From a virus, in IMG/VR virus record IMGVR_UViG_3300043803_000118, positions 1-64,000 of that record: 64,000 bases of DNA. One strand, 5' to 3'. The notes beneath the pieces were generated by a model. That model did not search any database. It had not been told where the DNA came from and worked only from the letters and a program-made list of their open reading frames with translations. A program made the translations under genes and the position numbers. Position 1 is the stretch's first letter. The number at the start of each line of letters is the position of its first letter. This document shows positions 19,201 through 26,276 of the stretch, in pieces.

Positions 19201-20029
19201 TTCTTAATTTTTCTCTATCTTGTAATTCACCTTTAATTGAACGTCCCGATGCCGCTTGTAATGCAAGATAATCTGCGGTACCCTGCATCATCTCTTCTTG
19301 GGATATGCCAAGACGCATCATCTCTGCACGTTCTTCTGATGTAGCCTTGACTAACTGTGCGAATTCTTTTTGTGCGGCGCCGGCATTATTACCAAGAATC
19401 ATTATATCAGAGCCCAAACCCTTCATAGGTTTGATCATGCGACCTAATGTCTCGGCATTTAGGTCCGCATCACGGGCCATCTTTCTCAATGATTCAGTAG
19501 TATGGGCTCCTGCGGCGCCCATCTTGTTTAATTCATTTTTGCCGTCTAAGTAACTCTGTGTTATTTTTAGTTGTGCTTCAAGTAATACCGTAAGACCTTT
19601 AGTCAAACCACCTATGAGTAGCGCCCAACCACCTAATGCCTTACCTACACTTAGTGCGGCATCACCGACAGAACTGATGGCTCCGCCGAATTTAGTTATA
19701 TTAATAGACTGATCTAGTAATGCGCCGCCGAATGATCCTAACGCTTGTTTTGCTTTGTCAGACGCATCTTTGAGATGCATCTCGCTTTCACGTAGTTTTT
19801 TCTGTGCTTCAAGTCTGGCTAATTCGGCTTCAGTCAATCCCCTCGCACTTCTAGTCAGTCCGTCAATCGCTTGACCTGCCGTTTGACCTGCGGCACCTTG
19901 CGCTTTAACGCTGCCTGTAGTCTTTATACTGACTTGTCCAAAATCAGCCAAATTGGTCGATAGGGAGTTTAGCGTCCTATTTAAACGGTCTATGGAATCA
20001 TTCAGTTCGTCTATGTTGATATCAGCCAT
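16205..20029 (-). CDS. Tail tape-measure-like protein with peptidoglycan amidase domain
   Basis: 1274 residues. The N-terminal 500 are helical and coiled-coil-like; residues about 505-660 hold Gly/Ala-rich hydrophobic stretches typical of tape measures. Repeated FxKLDGSKL-type segments follow to about 940, then a Gly/Pro-rich linker. Residues about 1038-1160 look like an Amidase_2/PGRP domain: VHHTGG (H1043/H1044), YHYMVDQDG, WHAGK and FGHGE with H1141; E1152 stands where the third zinc ligand is usually Asp or Cys. A GPETGYPATLHGNEMIVPL motif near 1180 is common at the ends of tape measures. I infer that it sets tail length and cuts cell wall during entry. A separate VrlC-like structural role is an alternative. 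Read from a perfect TATAAATA promoter. Confidence 0.75.
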   Translation of the reverse strand: MADINIDELNDSIDRLNRTLNSLSTNLADFGQVSIKTTGSVKAQGAAGQTAGQAIDGLTRSARGLTEAELARLEAQKKLRESEMHLKDASDKAKQALGSFGGALLDQSINITKFGGAISSVGDAALSVGKALGGWALLIGGLTKGLTVLLEAQLKITQSYLDGKNELNKMGAAGAHTTESLRKMARDADLNAETLGRMIKPMKGLGSDIMILGNNAGAAQKEFAQLVKATSEERAEMMRLGISQEEMMQGTADYLALQAASGRSIKGELQDREKLRRASIDYQTSLMDLASLTGKDVASLKEKQKENALDAQRQVKLMADQIKIDDLTKAGRLDEAAAVRREMEQREKALDALADAPEALRKGAKEMLITGTISGEESRKLARNNMQGPMAEFANSLKEGKDAQLATAKVEQDYYAEQKNRLRSSERALLVSEQARKDFDFNNVEDNKKRSQRMNQNLEQDLIDIRAGRKKAQQPGQDAPADAQAKIQEATIKASGAVEDVAMKLPIMATAALAAAGALGMLVLAAKKASAGGVMDKIKGIMPFGGGAGGGLPGTGGVVPGGASGIPNVSPASAGAAGNAGKAAGALGAGGGNILEGAAKGLKAFANPMVLAGAAGFGVAIAAVGAGLAGATWIMGKALPSLAEGLQPFEKLDGSKLVDSGKGIAAIGGGLAVFGAGGAAAGIGGIIGGLSDKLGNFLGVDGPMKKLEEFDKLKIDGDRVKKNAEAFMAFNKAFAVGGGASAVGGMGNLIGGFTDKISSRLGIEGPFKKLQEFGELKINSANVKNNAEAMASFGDAMSKYKGTDQGMWGTLSEGVASFFQIDAPYNKMEKFAKIDLGSDGAKRVKTNAQAFVYFSQALAEFKGGGELANAADNIVGGIVKMFGGDDVMGKFVKFTKLDVDPDRALKLGQAFAAYSSAMSGTAGGGTAAPQAKPVKPGATTGGGTGGGGGGSGSKPAAAVGGGGGGVSVPSTPSGGGVMDWASGWASKLLGGGSKDSEKVPSDDAEGKVGGGGGGPAGPLKMGAADAGDAAKGPRKKTDGIIVHHTGGRGLQSAISTLKARGLGYHYMVDQDGSITEFVPGDQKAWHAGKTDKQPGLTNSNSVSISLVAKDDSDVSTAQLKSGFDLGKSLMSKFGASMVFGHGETSSHKQATEGKTLAEALRSGKIPTKVSADAGGLAMGPETGYPATLHGNEMIVPLDPNSFLAELGKKTNTEIQAQMQDKAAAMGSKDPEAFKELVAINQSMMEMMSNKLDSVINRLETSNSTQDKLLKYSQA

Positions 20030-20063
20030 ATTGCTCTACTTTTTTCTGGGTGTTTTTTATACC

Positions 20064-20071
20064 TATAAATA
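20064..20071 (+). promoter_or_regulatory. Late promoter TATAAATA for gp26-gp51
   Basis: Exact T4 late consensus. The predicted start near 20077 gives a 46-nt leader ending in CGAGGACAAAAC before the gp26 ATG. It lies face to face with the minus-strand promoter at 20079-20086. Confidence 0.8.
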
Positions 20072-20078
20072 ACAATAC

Positions 20079-20086
20079 TATTTATA
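20079..20086 (-). promoter_or_regulatory. Late promoter TATAAATA for the tape measure gene
   Basis: Exact T4 late consensus on the minus strand. Predicted start near 20073, leader about 43 nt. The two transcripts overlap at their 5' ends, so each would be initiated through the other's promoter box. Confidence 0.8.
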
Positions 20087-20122
20087 ATTGGAAACATATC
20101 CAATATTTAACGAGGACAAAAC

Positions 20123-20947
20123 ATGGAAAACAACCCACTAAAGCAGTATTTTCGTAGACCAGCAGTACATTTCAGACTTCCCAGCGAGGGTAAAGGATAC
20201 ATGCTTGGTGTCATAGACATCCCTGAATCAGGGGAAGTTCCTGTCTATCCCATGACTGCGCTTGACGAAATTACTATCAGAACACCCGACGCATTGTTTA
20301 ATGGTAGCGCGGTTGTAGAATTGATCAAGAGTTGCATACCTGCAATCAAAAATCCATGGCGATTAAACGCAAATGACTTAGATGCGGTATTGATCGCTAT
20401 CAGAGCGGCAAGTGGTCAAGATCAGTTAGAGGTTTTAACAACATGTCCAAAATGCGAGACAGCATCAACTTATGGATTGAAACTAAATGCTATATTGGCT
20501 CAGTTGAAGCAAGGAGATTATGATACTCCTTTATTAGTGAATGACTTGAGTATCAAATTCAGACCATTGACATATAAAGAGATGAATGAAGCATCCGTTG
20601 AACAATTCAAGATACAACGTCTTTATGGAAACATTGACGACATCAAGGATGAAGAAGAAAAGAATAAAAAGACACAGGACGCAATACGTGCTATCACAGA
20701 AATAACGATGAAAATCATTGCAAACACTGTTGAATATATCGAAACTCCTAATGCAAGAGTTGAAGAAAAACAATATGTCGATGATTTCTTGCACAACTGT
20801 GATGGTAGTGTCTACGTAGCGATTCGTGACCATAACGCAAAATTAAAGAACAGTACTGAATTAAAGCCATTAAATGTCAAGTGTATGAATTGCACTCATG
20901 AATATGAACAACCCTACACATTAAACGCCAGCGATTTTTTCGGCTAA
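20123..20947 (+). CDS. gp26: Baseplate hub protein gp26
   Basis: 274 residues, longer than the 208 of T4 gp26. The opening (QYFRRPAVHFRLPSEGKGY) and the segment VYPMTALDEITIRTPDALFN are family hallmarks. C108/C111 (CPKC) and C254/C257 (CMNC) form a probable zinc site. The protein is needed for hub assembly at the centre of the baseplate. The start has a GAGGA ribosome site. The last codons are GAT TTT TTC GGC TAA, which contain a U UUU UUC slippery heptamer; a -1 shift there continues into the gp51 frame. I infer two products, gp26 and a gp26-gp51 fusion of about 349 residues, like the G and GT chaperones of lambda. Confidence 0.9.
   Translation: MENNPLKQYFRRPAVHFRLPSEGKGYMLGVIDIPESGEVPVYPMTALDEITIRTPDALFNGSAVVELIKSCIPAIKNPWRLNANDLDAVLIAIRAASGQDQLEVLTTCPKCETASTYGLKLNAILAQLKQGDYDTPLLVNDLSIKFRPLTYKEMNEASVEQFKIQRLYGNIDDIKDEEEKNKKTQDAIRAITEITMKIIANTVEYIETPNARVEEKQYVDDFLHNCDGSVYVAIRDHNAKLKNSTELKPLNVKCMNCTHEYEQPYTLNASDFFG
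20935..20941 (+). promoter_or_regulatory. Probable -1 programmed frameshift site, T TTT TTC
   Basis: In the gp26 frame the codons are GAT TTT TTC GGC TAA. The heptamer T TTT TTC fits X XXY YYZ, so both tRNAs can re-pair after slipping back one base, and the next codon is CGG in the gp51 frame. The gp26 stop is one codon past the site. CGGC (20941-20944) can pair with GCCG (20971-20974) as a possible weak stimulatory stem. Confidence 0.7.
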
Positions 20948-21171
20948 GACTTCTTACCGCTGGCCCCGAAGCCGTAGAGAAGTATATTCAAGAATTGGAC
21001 AAAGAAGTAGAGGGCATCCGTAAATCAGCACTAACCATGTCCTGGTACATGAGAGGTGGTGCTACTTACGAGGATGTTCTAAACATGTCTAATTCGGAAA
21101 GAAAAGCAATCAGTGAATTAATCGATGACCACATCGATGTAACTAAGAAAACTCAACTTCCGTTCTTCTAA
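20941..21171 (+). CDS. gp51: Baseplate hub assembly protein gp51, probably made as a gp26-gp51 fusion
   Basis: The frame is open from 20908 (after a TGA) to the TAA at 21169-21171. From 20941 it encodes 76 residues starting RLRLLTAGPEAVEKYIQELD and ending with the gp51-type core: MSWYMRGGATYEDVLNMS, then RKAISELIDD, then TKKTQLPFF. No ATG, GTG or ribosome site precedes this core; the first in-frame ATG (21037) is the methionine inside the core and would give only 44 residues. gp51 in T4 catalyses hub assembly and is not in the virion. I therefore annotate it as the C-terminal part of a frameshift product. Initiation at TTG (about 20992) or at 21037 cannot be excluded from sequence alone. Confidence 0.8.
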   Translation, partial: RLRLLTAGPEAVEKYIQELDKEVEGIRKSALTMSWYMRGGATYEDVLNMSNSERKAISELIDDHIDVTKKTQLPFF

Positions 21172-21605
21172 TCTGTTTGGAAGACAAACTTCGTTTGTCT
21201 AAGTCTTCGCTGTCGCTCAGACTTATATTTTCTTTTGTTATCGGATTATATTGCCGCCTTAGAGTCCATGGTAGTGCTATTCAGCACTACCATTGGTAAA
21301 GACATTGCCATGCCCTATCACCCATGTCGTCTATTCCCCAACACACTAGCCTGTTTGCTGTATGTTGCTACCGGTTGCCCTGTAAAGTTTATGGGACTGT
21401 AGTGAGATACTGTTACATATCTCGGCAACGCATGTTCTATAATCGCAAGACAAAGTAGATTATAGACTCATTGAGGGTTCGCAAACCTGTCGATTGCCCT
21501 CTCGGTTTTCCGTAGATGTTATTCTACGCTTACTCCAGATCCGTCGGCACAGCACTACCTGTACTTCCTCAAGGAGGGTCGAGCACCTCGACCAAACTAA
21601 TTGTA
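21172..21605. other. Hairpin-rich noncoding region, possible structured RNA
   Basis: 434 bp with no credible ORF on either strand, between the convergent gp26-gp51 and gp55-gp47-gp46 operons. It looks richer in G+C than its surroundings. Perfect stems include AGACAAAC/GTTTGTCT (21182-21200), an 11-bp ATGGTAGTGCT/AGCACTACCAT (21268-21293), GTTGCC/GGCAAC (21374-21379 with 21424-21429) enclosing and abutting GAGATA/TATCTC (21404-21423), a 9-bp TCTATAATC/GATTATAGA (21436-21466), GAGGG/CCCTC (21473-21501), CGTAGA/TCTACG (21511-21528) and GGTCGAG/CTCGACC (21577-21593). I do not recognise a tRNA, tmRNA, RNase P or group I intron core. It could be a phage ncRNA or a long structured 3' end; the strand is unclear. 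Confidence 0.5.
21182..21236 (+). terminator. Tandem-hairpin terminator after gp51
   Basis: Hairpin AGACAAAC-TTC-GTTTGTCT (21182-21200) is followed directly by AAGTCT (21201-21206) pairing with AGACTT (21219-21224), then ATATTTTCTTTT. GAAGAC (21180-21185) can instead pair with GTCTTC (21203-21208), so two folds compete. The T-rich tract makes the second hairpin a plausible terminator. Confidence 0.55.
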
Positions 21606-22205
21606 TTAAACGATGTTTTGTATTTTATCTATTGTGATGTTGTATGCTGATTTTGAGTCGGTCTCTGTTTTGCCTGAACAATATGATTTAAGTAGGTCTT
21701 TGTTGAGTTTGAAAAAATGATCAAATTCGATTATGAGCCAATCTTTGTGTTTAGTAGACGAGTAATATAAAAAATTGTCAGTAACCCAAGTCACGCTAGT
21801 TTGTACTGCTACAAACTTGCCCTTCCTGTTAAACTTCATGAACAATATGTTTAAGTCATCGTTTTCAGCAACAGCCATCATCTGATCAAGCCATGCATCT
21901 AATGTCTTACAGTCTCCTGCAAGAACTTGATGAAATGGAAAATCAGCGTAACTTTTGCACTCTGCGTTCATTTTACTGAAACTTTGTCCGGGCACGATGT
22001 CGCCTTTGAAACTGCGAATCTGCCCTTCGTGTAATATCTGAGTGCGCACTTGATTCTTACCTCCCACATATGCCCCAGATCCGGGGGCGCGAATAAAACT
22101 CTCATTATAGAGTTTGCTAAGATGTATAGCGACTTCGCGCTCAAAACTGTTTCCTTTTTGTTTCTGTGGGTTAGGCATATCTTGATTTATCTTGTTTTCA
22201 CGCAC
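21606..22205 (-). CDS. PD-(D/E)xK nuclease-like protein
   Basis: 199 residues from a GTG start at 22205; an ATG at 22178 (residue 10) is an alternative and may be the true start. The sequence fits a small PD-(D/E)xK nuclease: KGNSFEREVAIHLSKLY with E22 or E24, RAPGSGAYVGG, then KGDIV with D69 and NAECKSY with E82 and K84. This arrangement is shared by Holliday-junction-resolvase-like and restriction-type nucleases. Last in the gp55-gp47-gp46 operon, 7 bp after the radical SAM gene, it would act on DNA in recombination, repair or packaging. The substrate is not predictable. The gene ends beside the structured noncoding region. Confidence 0.7.
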   Translation of the reverse strand: MRENKINQDMPNPQKQKGNSFEREVAIHLSKLYNESFIRAPGSGAYVGGKNQVRTQILHEGQIRSFKGDIVPGQSFSKMNAECKSYADFPFHQVLAGDCKTLDAWLDQMMAVAENDDLNILFMKFNRKGKFVAVQTSVTWVTDNFLYYSSTKHKDWLIIEFDHFFKLNKDLLKSYCSGKTETDSKSAYNITIDKIQNIV

Positions 22206-22212
22206 TAAAAAA

Positions 22213-23334
22213 TTAATTAGTCAAATAACCTACGCTGTAACTCTCATTACTTACAGCACAGTTATTGCACTTCTCTTCACATTCTACAAATGCTTTTTCT
22301 TTATCTTTAAAACTTCCGAACAACTTTTCCCACACATCATCGTTGATTATCTCTTCGAGGGTGCGTGTTTTTATATTCATCAAGTGTTCATATTTTCTGA
22401 ATAGACTTTCTTTACCTGCTATCACCTTATCAGTGATAGGACTTTGTCGTTGATAATACGGGGCGGCTACCCAACTACAAGGATATATCTGTCCATCAGC
22501 GTTTAAGTACAGACCTCGATTACCTATTAAACATAATGGCATGATATAATCGTCTTCATATTCTTTCTTTATCTCAAGCCACTTTTGTTTGTTTGTGTCT
22601 AGGTATTCTGTGTTATCTAATACTCTATTGCTTAATTTAATGGTACGTCTTTCATAGCGACCAGACTTGCTGATATATTCGCTTCTTGGTTCTAACGCAT
22701 CGTAATTATCATCTGTGTTGTAAGTACCGAATCTACTACCGAACTTTATGCTTCTAGTCAATTGCAAACTATCGCAGCCGTATTTTTGTGCCATAGTACG
22801 TATCTGTTGTAGATGGTCTTGATTGAAACTGAATATGATACTGGCCCATGTCACATATGCTTTTTTATTTGTAGTGACAGTGGTGAGACCTTCTATGATA
22901 CTGTCCCAATTGCTGTTTACTCTATATAGGTTGTTGCTAGCATCATCATATCCATCTATGCTAAATGCTATGGTGTCGCGTTCGTTAGATATTTCGCGCA
23001 ACTCCTCCCACCATTCTTTCTTTCTATAACTACCATTGGTGATCGTGTAGATGTGTATGTTTGGATTCACTGTCTTCACGTAACGTATGATATCGAGATA
23101 ATCTTTACAATATATAGGATCACCTACGTCACCACACATAGTCAAACGTTTTACCTGCGTCAATAATAATTCTTCGCTAAAACATTTCTTGAAAAGTTCT
23201 AATGATATTTCTTTTTGCAGCCATGGGATATCCTTGCGCATCTCTGTGCGCGGACATCGCGGGCACCTAATAGGACATTTACTGCTAGGTTCTATATGCC
23301 AGTGGTAAAATTGAAATCCATATTTGTTAAGCAT
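22213..23334 (-). CDS. Radical SAM protein with SPASM-like C-terminus
   Basis: 373 residues. C20-x3-C24-x2-C27 (SKCPIRCPRCPRT) is the radical SAM 4Fe-4S motif, followed by LTMCGDVGDPIYCKDYLDII (the GGE-like region) and TITNGS. The C-terminus has further cysteines (CLIGNRGLYLNADG, YPCSW, then CEEKCNNC near residue 355), as in SPASM auxiliary clusters. SPASM proteins often modify peptides or sugars; no substrate peptide is visible next to it. It overlaps the SDR gene by 8 bp (23327-23334), which couples the two. I infer an auxiliary metabolic or modification enzyme. Confidence 0.85.
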   Translation of the reverse strand: MLNKYGFQFYHWHIEPSSKCPIRCPRCPRTEMRKDIPWLQKEISLELFKKCFSEELLLTQVKRLTMCGDVGDPIYCKDYLDIIRYVKTVNPNIHIYTITNGSYRKKEWWEELREISNERDTIAFSIDGYDDASNNLYRVNSNWDSIIEGLTTVTTNKKAYVTWASIIFSFNQDHLQQIRTMAQKYGCDSLQLTRSIKFGSRFGTYNTDDNYDALEPRSEYISKSGRYERRTIKLSNRVLDNTEYLDTNKQKWLEIKKEYEDDYIMPLCLIGNRGLYLNADGQIYPCSWVAAPYYQRQSPITDKVIAGKESLFRKYEHLMNIKTRTLEEIINDDVWEKLFGSFKDKEKAFVECEEKCNNCAVSNESYSVGYLTN

Positions 23335-23854
23335 ATATCATTAATTCTTTTATAAACTTATTTTCTAATGCATACCGAACGACTTTAGCGACCTCTAATG
23401 GGGCCATCTTCACACAGTCATGTTGTTTTATCATGTCTGTGTCAGTGGCACCTGGACTTATTAATACTAATCTGCAGGACATAGGAAAACCAATCATTCT
23501 CCTAAACGAATCACGTAATGCACGTTTGTGATTACGATATGGCCAGTCTTGATTATCTAATTGTCGTTCTATTCTAGGATAGTCAGTGACTATGCTTCCT
23601 ATACTTATGATAACTTTATCTGTACCTTTCCATTGAATATTCATCGTCTTTAATATTTTTTCTTGTTCGAATTCATGATACGCATTATTGATGAACACAT
23701 CACAATCTTTAGAAGCGTCTACTATTTTTTGCGTATCCTTGATGTCATATCCATTACTACGGCTCAGACCGATCACTTCATACCCTTGATCTGAAAATAC
23801 ATCAGCAATCGCTTTACCTATGCCCTTAGTATGGCCTGTTATCGCTATCTTCAT
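23327..23854 (-). CDS. Short-chain dehydrogenase/reductase (SDR)
   Basis: 175 residues, Rossmann fold. ITGHTKGIG (residues 4-12) is the cofactor-binding TGxxxGIG; NNAYH corresponds to NNAG; IGS provides the catalytic serine; and Y-R-N-H-K supplies the YxxxK pair. Then ISPGATDT follows the usual PG motif. All key residues are present although the protein is shorter than the usual 240-250, lacking part of the middle and C-terminal regions. It overlaps gp46 by 4 bp and the radical SAM gene by 8 bp. The reaction is probably NAD(P)-dependent oxidation or reduction of a small molecule; substrate unknown. Confidence 0.82.
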   Translation of the reverse strand: MKIAITGHTKGIGKAIADVFSDQGYEVIGLSRSNGYDIKDTQKIVDASKDCDVFINNAYHEFEQEKILKTMNIQWKGTDKVIISIGSIVTDYPRIERQLDNQDWPYRNHKRALRDSFRRMIGFPMSCRLVLISPGATDTDMIKQHDCVKMAPLEVAKVVRYALENKFIKELMIYA

Positions 23855-25614
23855 ACTAAATCATGACTGGTATTATATGTAGTGAAACCATTCTCTTTCA
23901 CGACCTTCAATACGCTAGGCACACGTCCTGCTAATTCTTCTCGGTGTGATACTAACCATACAGATTTGTTTCTGTTACGGCTCATATCTTTGAGTATAGC
24001 CATACTATTCTCAACACCTACACTATCCATACCGCTATCAATCAATTCATCGATGAACAATGTATTGATCGGACTGTATAAACTTTCCCATACATCACGG
24101 AACGCAAACGATAAACCTAATATCAATCTATTGCGTTCGCCGCGAGAAAGATTATCGAAATCTAATTCACGACCCAGTTCTGTGATTTGTACAGATAGGT
24201 CATTCAAGAATACGACTTGATGAGGTAAGCCGATCTTATCAAGGTAGTGTGTGAGCCTTGCGTTCAAGTAACTTAGATTTTGATCGATAATCTTCTTGCG
24301 GACGAAACTATCTTTGCTTGTCAGTAAGTCAAGCAAGAATTTTTGATGATCATTAATTTTTGTCAGTTCATTGATCTTATCAAAATTTATTTCTTGTAAT
24401 GCTTTATTCTCCATATCTGTTATTTGTTCAGTGTATGGATTTTCTTCTTTGGACTTTTCATCAATCTTGCTTATCAATGCGTCTACCAAACTACGATGCT
24501 GAAATGCTTCTTGTTCAGTATCATAATATAATTTTGGCTGCTTACCTACCGTTCCTAATTCGTTCTTTGCTGTGTTTAAATTAGCCAGATCGGTGTTCAA
24601 TGTCTCAATAGTAGTCGTAGTTGTCTTTACTAACTTTTCTTGTTCTTTCAATAGTTTGGCGTGCTGATCGTCATGTATCGCATGACCACAAGTATGACAC
24701 TTATGTTCTCTCAACAATTTTAATTCTTTTTCGGCTTTCTTTAATGCCTTCTCTTCACGCCCGATATCGCTTTCTGTTCGCGTGATCGCTTTATCAAGAT
24801 CGGCTAAGTCTTTCTTCTTTTGATTGTACGCAGCCAGATCCTTATGACCCTGTAATTCTTTTTCGATATCTAACTTCTGTAATTCTTCTAGGTCTTCTAC
24901 TAGTTTGTTCAAGTCTTCATCATGTTTCGTATCCCACAACTTAGCCCTGCGCTTTAGATTTTCGATTTGCTCTTGTATGCGTTTATTAGCCTCTTCGATA
25001 GCCTTGACCTTGTACTCTTCTTCTGTGATGGTGTCTTTGGTATTTTTGATCAATATTTTGATCAACTCAGCCTTCTCGCTCAACAATGTGATACCAAGTA
25101 ACTGTTCAATGATGTTACGTTGGTCGTTTGTTTTCATAGCCAGGAACGGTTCGCTGTATGTGTTCAATGCGATAATTTGCTTGAACATATCTGGAGTCAT
25201 GCCGATAGCACGTTCGATGTGTTCCTGCGTTTCTTTATTCTCACCTTGAGCATCATTTACTGCTTCTTCTTCTTTGTTATCTATATAAAACTTAAGCACG
25301 TTTGGCTTTCGCCCACGCTCAATCTTATAGTCAATACCATTCACAGCAAACTCTAATGTGACCATCATACCCTTAGCATTGGTTCTGTTGATTAGATTGT
25401 CTTTGCGAATTTGATTAATGGGCGTACCAAACAATACATAACTCAATCCTTGTATCAATGTAGTCTTGCCAGTACCGTTTCTGGCCCCGTCACCACCTAG
25501 ATCAAGGTTCTCACCTAAAATCAACGTGAGTTCCTTGCTATCAAAGTTCACGGCTTGCGTGACTTGACCAATCGATAAAAAGTTTCTTAGTGTTATGTTT
25601 TTTAATAGAATCAT
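23851..25614 (-). CDS. gp46: Recombination nuclease ATPase subunit gp46 (Rad50-like)
   Basis: 587 residues. With gp47 it forms the SMC-like exonuclease complex that resects ends and drives recombination-dependent replication and host DNA degradation. The N-terminus LKNITLRNFLSIGQ is typical, with Walker A in GARNGTGKTTLIQG near 45-58. Two long coiled-coil arms flank the zinc hook CHTC near residue 305. The signature LSRGERNRL is near 480 and Walker B TLFIDELID near 520, followed by the D-loop and a switch histidine in SHREE. Its ATG overlaps the sulfotransferase stop by 4 bp, so translation is probably coupled. Confidence 0.95.
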   Translation of the reverse strand: MILLKNITLRNFLSIGQVTQAVNFDSKELTLILGENLDLGGDGARNGTGKTTLIQGLSYVLFGTPINQIRKDNLINRTNAKGMMVTLEFAVNGIDYKIERGRKPNVLKFYIDNKEEEAVNDAQGENKETQEHIERAIGMTPDMFKQIIALNTYSEPFLAMKTNDQRNIIEQLLGITLLSEKAELIKILIKNTKDTITEEEYKVKAIEEANKRIQEQIENLKRRAKLWDTKHDEDLNKLVEDLEELQKLDIEKELQGHKDLAAYNQKKKDLADLDKAITRTESDIGREEKALKKAEKELKLLREHKCHTCGHAIHDDQHAKLLKEQEKLVKTTTTTIETLNTDLANLNTAKNELGTVGKQPKLYYDTEQEAFQHRSLVDALISKIDEKSKEENPYTEQITDMENKALQEINFDKINELTKINDHQKFLLDLLTSKDSFVRKKIIDQNLSYLNARLTHYLDKIGLPHQVVFLNDLSVQITELGRELDFDNLSRGERNRLILGLSFAFRDVWESLYSPINTLFIDELIDSGMDSVGVENSMAILKDMSRNRNKSVWLVSHREELAGRVPSVLKVVKENGFTTYNTSHDLV

Positions 25615-26276
25615 GTGCGCTTCCAGTGTGATAGATCACGATCTAATGTTGCTTCTATCACAGATATACCTTCATTAATATACTTGATTATGTCTTCATT
25701 GTCAAATACTAATGGATTGTTGATATCCGTTTTGAATTTGATCCCTATGTTTTTATAATATCTATTCAAACCTAAGTGATCGCAGATATTATAGAAATAT
25801 GTTTTGGGATCGTTGACTAGATCATCATAGAATAGATACTTTACTGGAATCTTACAAGTATTCCAGTATTCGAATATTTGTTTTGCATCACCATAAGTTT
25901 TGTGATATCGTTCGATATATTCTTTAGGTTCAACTTTATAGTTAGCGTTTCTATTTCTCTCAAGATTATACATAGAATTCATTACTTCGTATGGGCTACG
26001 CAATATCATAGTGATATGTGTAGTATGTTCATGAATGCGATCAGGATTGATATAGTGACCTTCGGGAAACACCTTAGCGAAGGCATGTGTATCTAGATTT
26101 ATAGACACATTGTATTTTTCGTAAAGTTTTTTGTACGAATCTAGACTATGACCCCTGTATTCTTTATACATAGTATGTAGCCTACAGTCAACTTGTGGGT
26201 GGCTCATGAACTGAACCCACAACCAATTAGTGCCGGTCTTAGGGAAACCTATGTTCCTATAATGTACTTGCTTCAT
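25611..26276 (-). CDS. Sulfotransferase-like protein embedded between gp47 and gp46
   Basis: 221 residues. The opening NIGFPKTGTNWLW matches the 5'-phosphosulfate-binding loop of PAPS-dependent sulfotransferases (PKSGTxxL), and MILRSPYEVMNSMY near 90-105 matches the 3'-phosphate-binding segment. KYLFYDDLVNDPKTYF followed by a helical C-terminus is also usual for the family. It would transfer sulfate from PAPS to a sugar, lipid or protein, possibly at the cell surface or on a virion glycan; the acceptor cannot be told. It shares 4 bp with gp47 upstream and 4 bp with gp46 downstream, so it sits cleanly inside a replication operon where T4 has small unrelated ORFs. Confidence 0.85.
   Translation of the reverse strand: MKQVHYRNIGFPKTGTNWLWVQFMSHPQVDCRLHTMYKEYRGHSLDSYKKLYEKYNVSINLDTHAFAKVFPEGHYINPDRIHEHTTHITMILRSPYEVMNSMYNLERNRNANYKVEPKEYIERYHKTYGDAKQIFEYWNTCKIPVKYLFYDDLVNDPKTYFYNICDHLGLNRYYKNIGIKFKTDINNPLVFDNEDIIKYINEGISVIEATLDRDLSHWKRT

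Noticed and set aside
21037-21171. gp51 as an independent 44-residue gene from the ATG at 21037
   Set aside because: That methionine is inside the conserved core and has no ribosome site; the open frame continues upstream to the slippery site with sensible sequence.
21172-21605. tRNA, tmRNA, RNase P RNA or group I intron in the noncoding region
   Set aside because: I could not find a complete cloverleaf, a CCA-type acceptor, the P4 RNase P signature, or paired group I P7 sequences.
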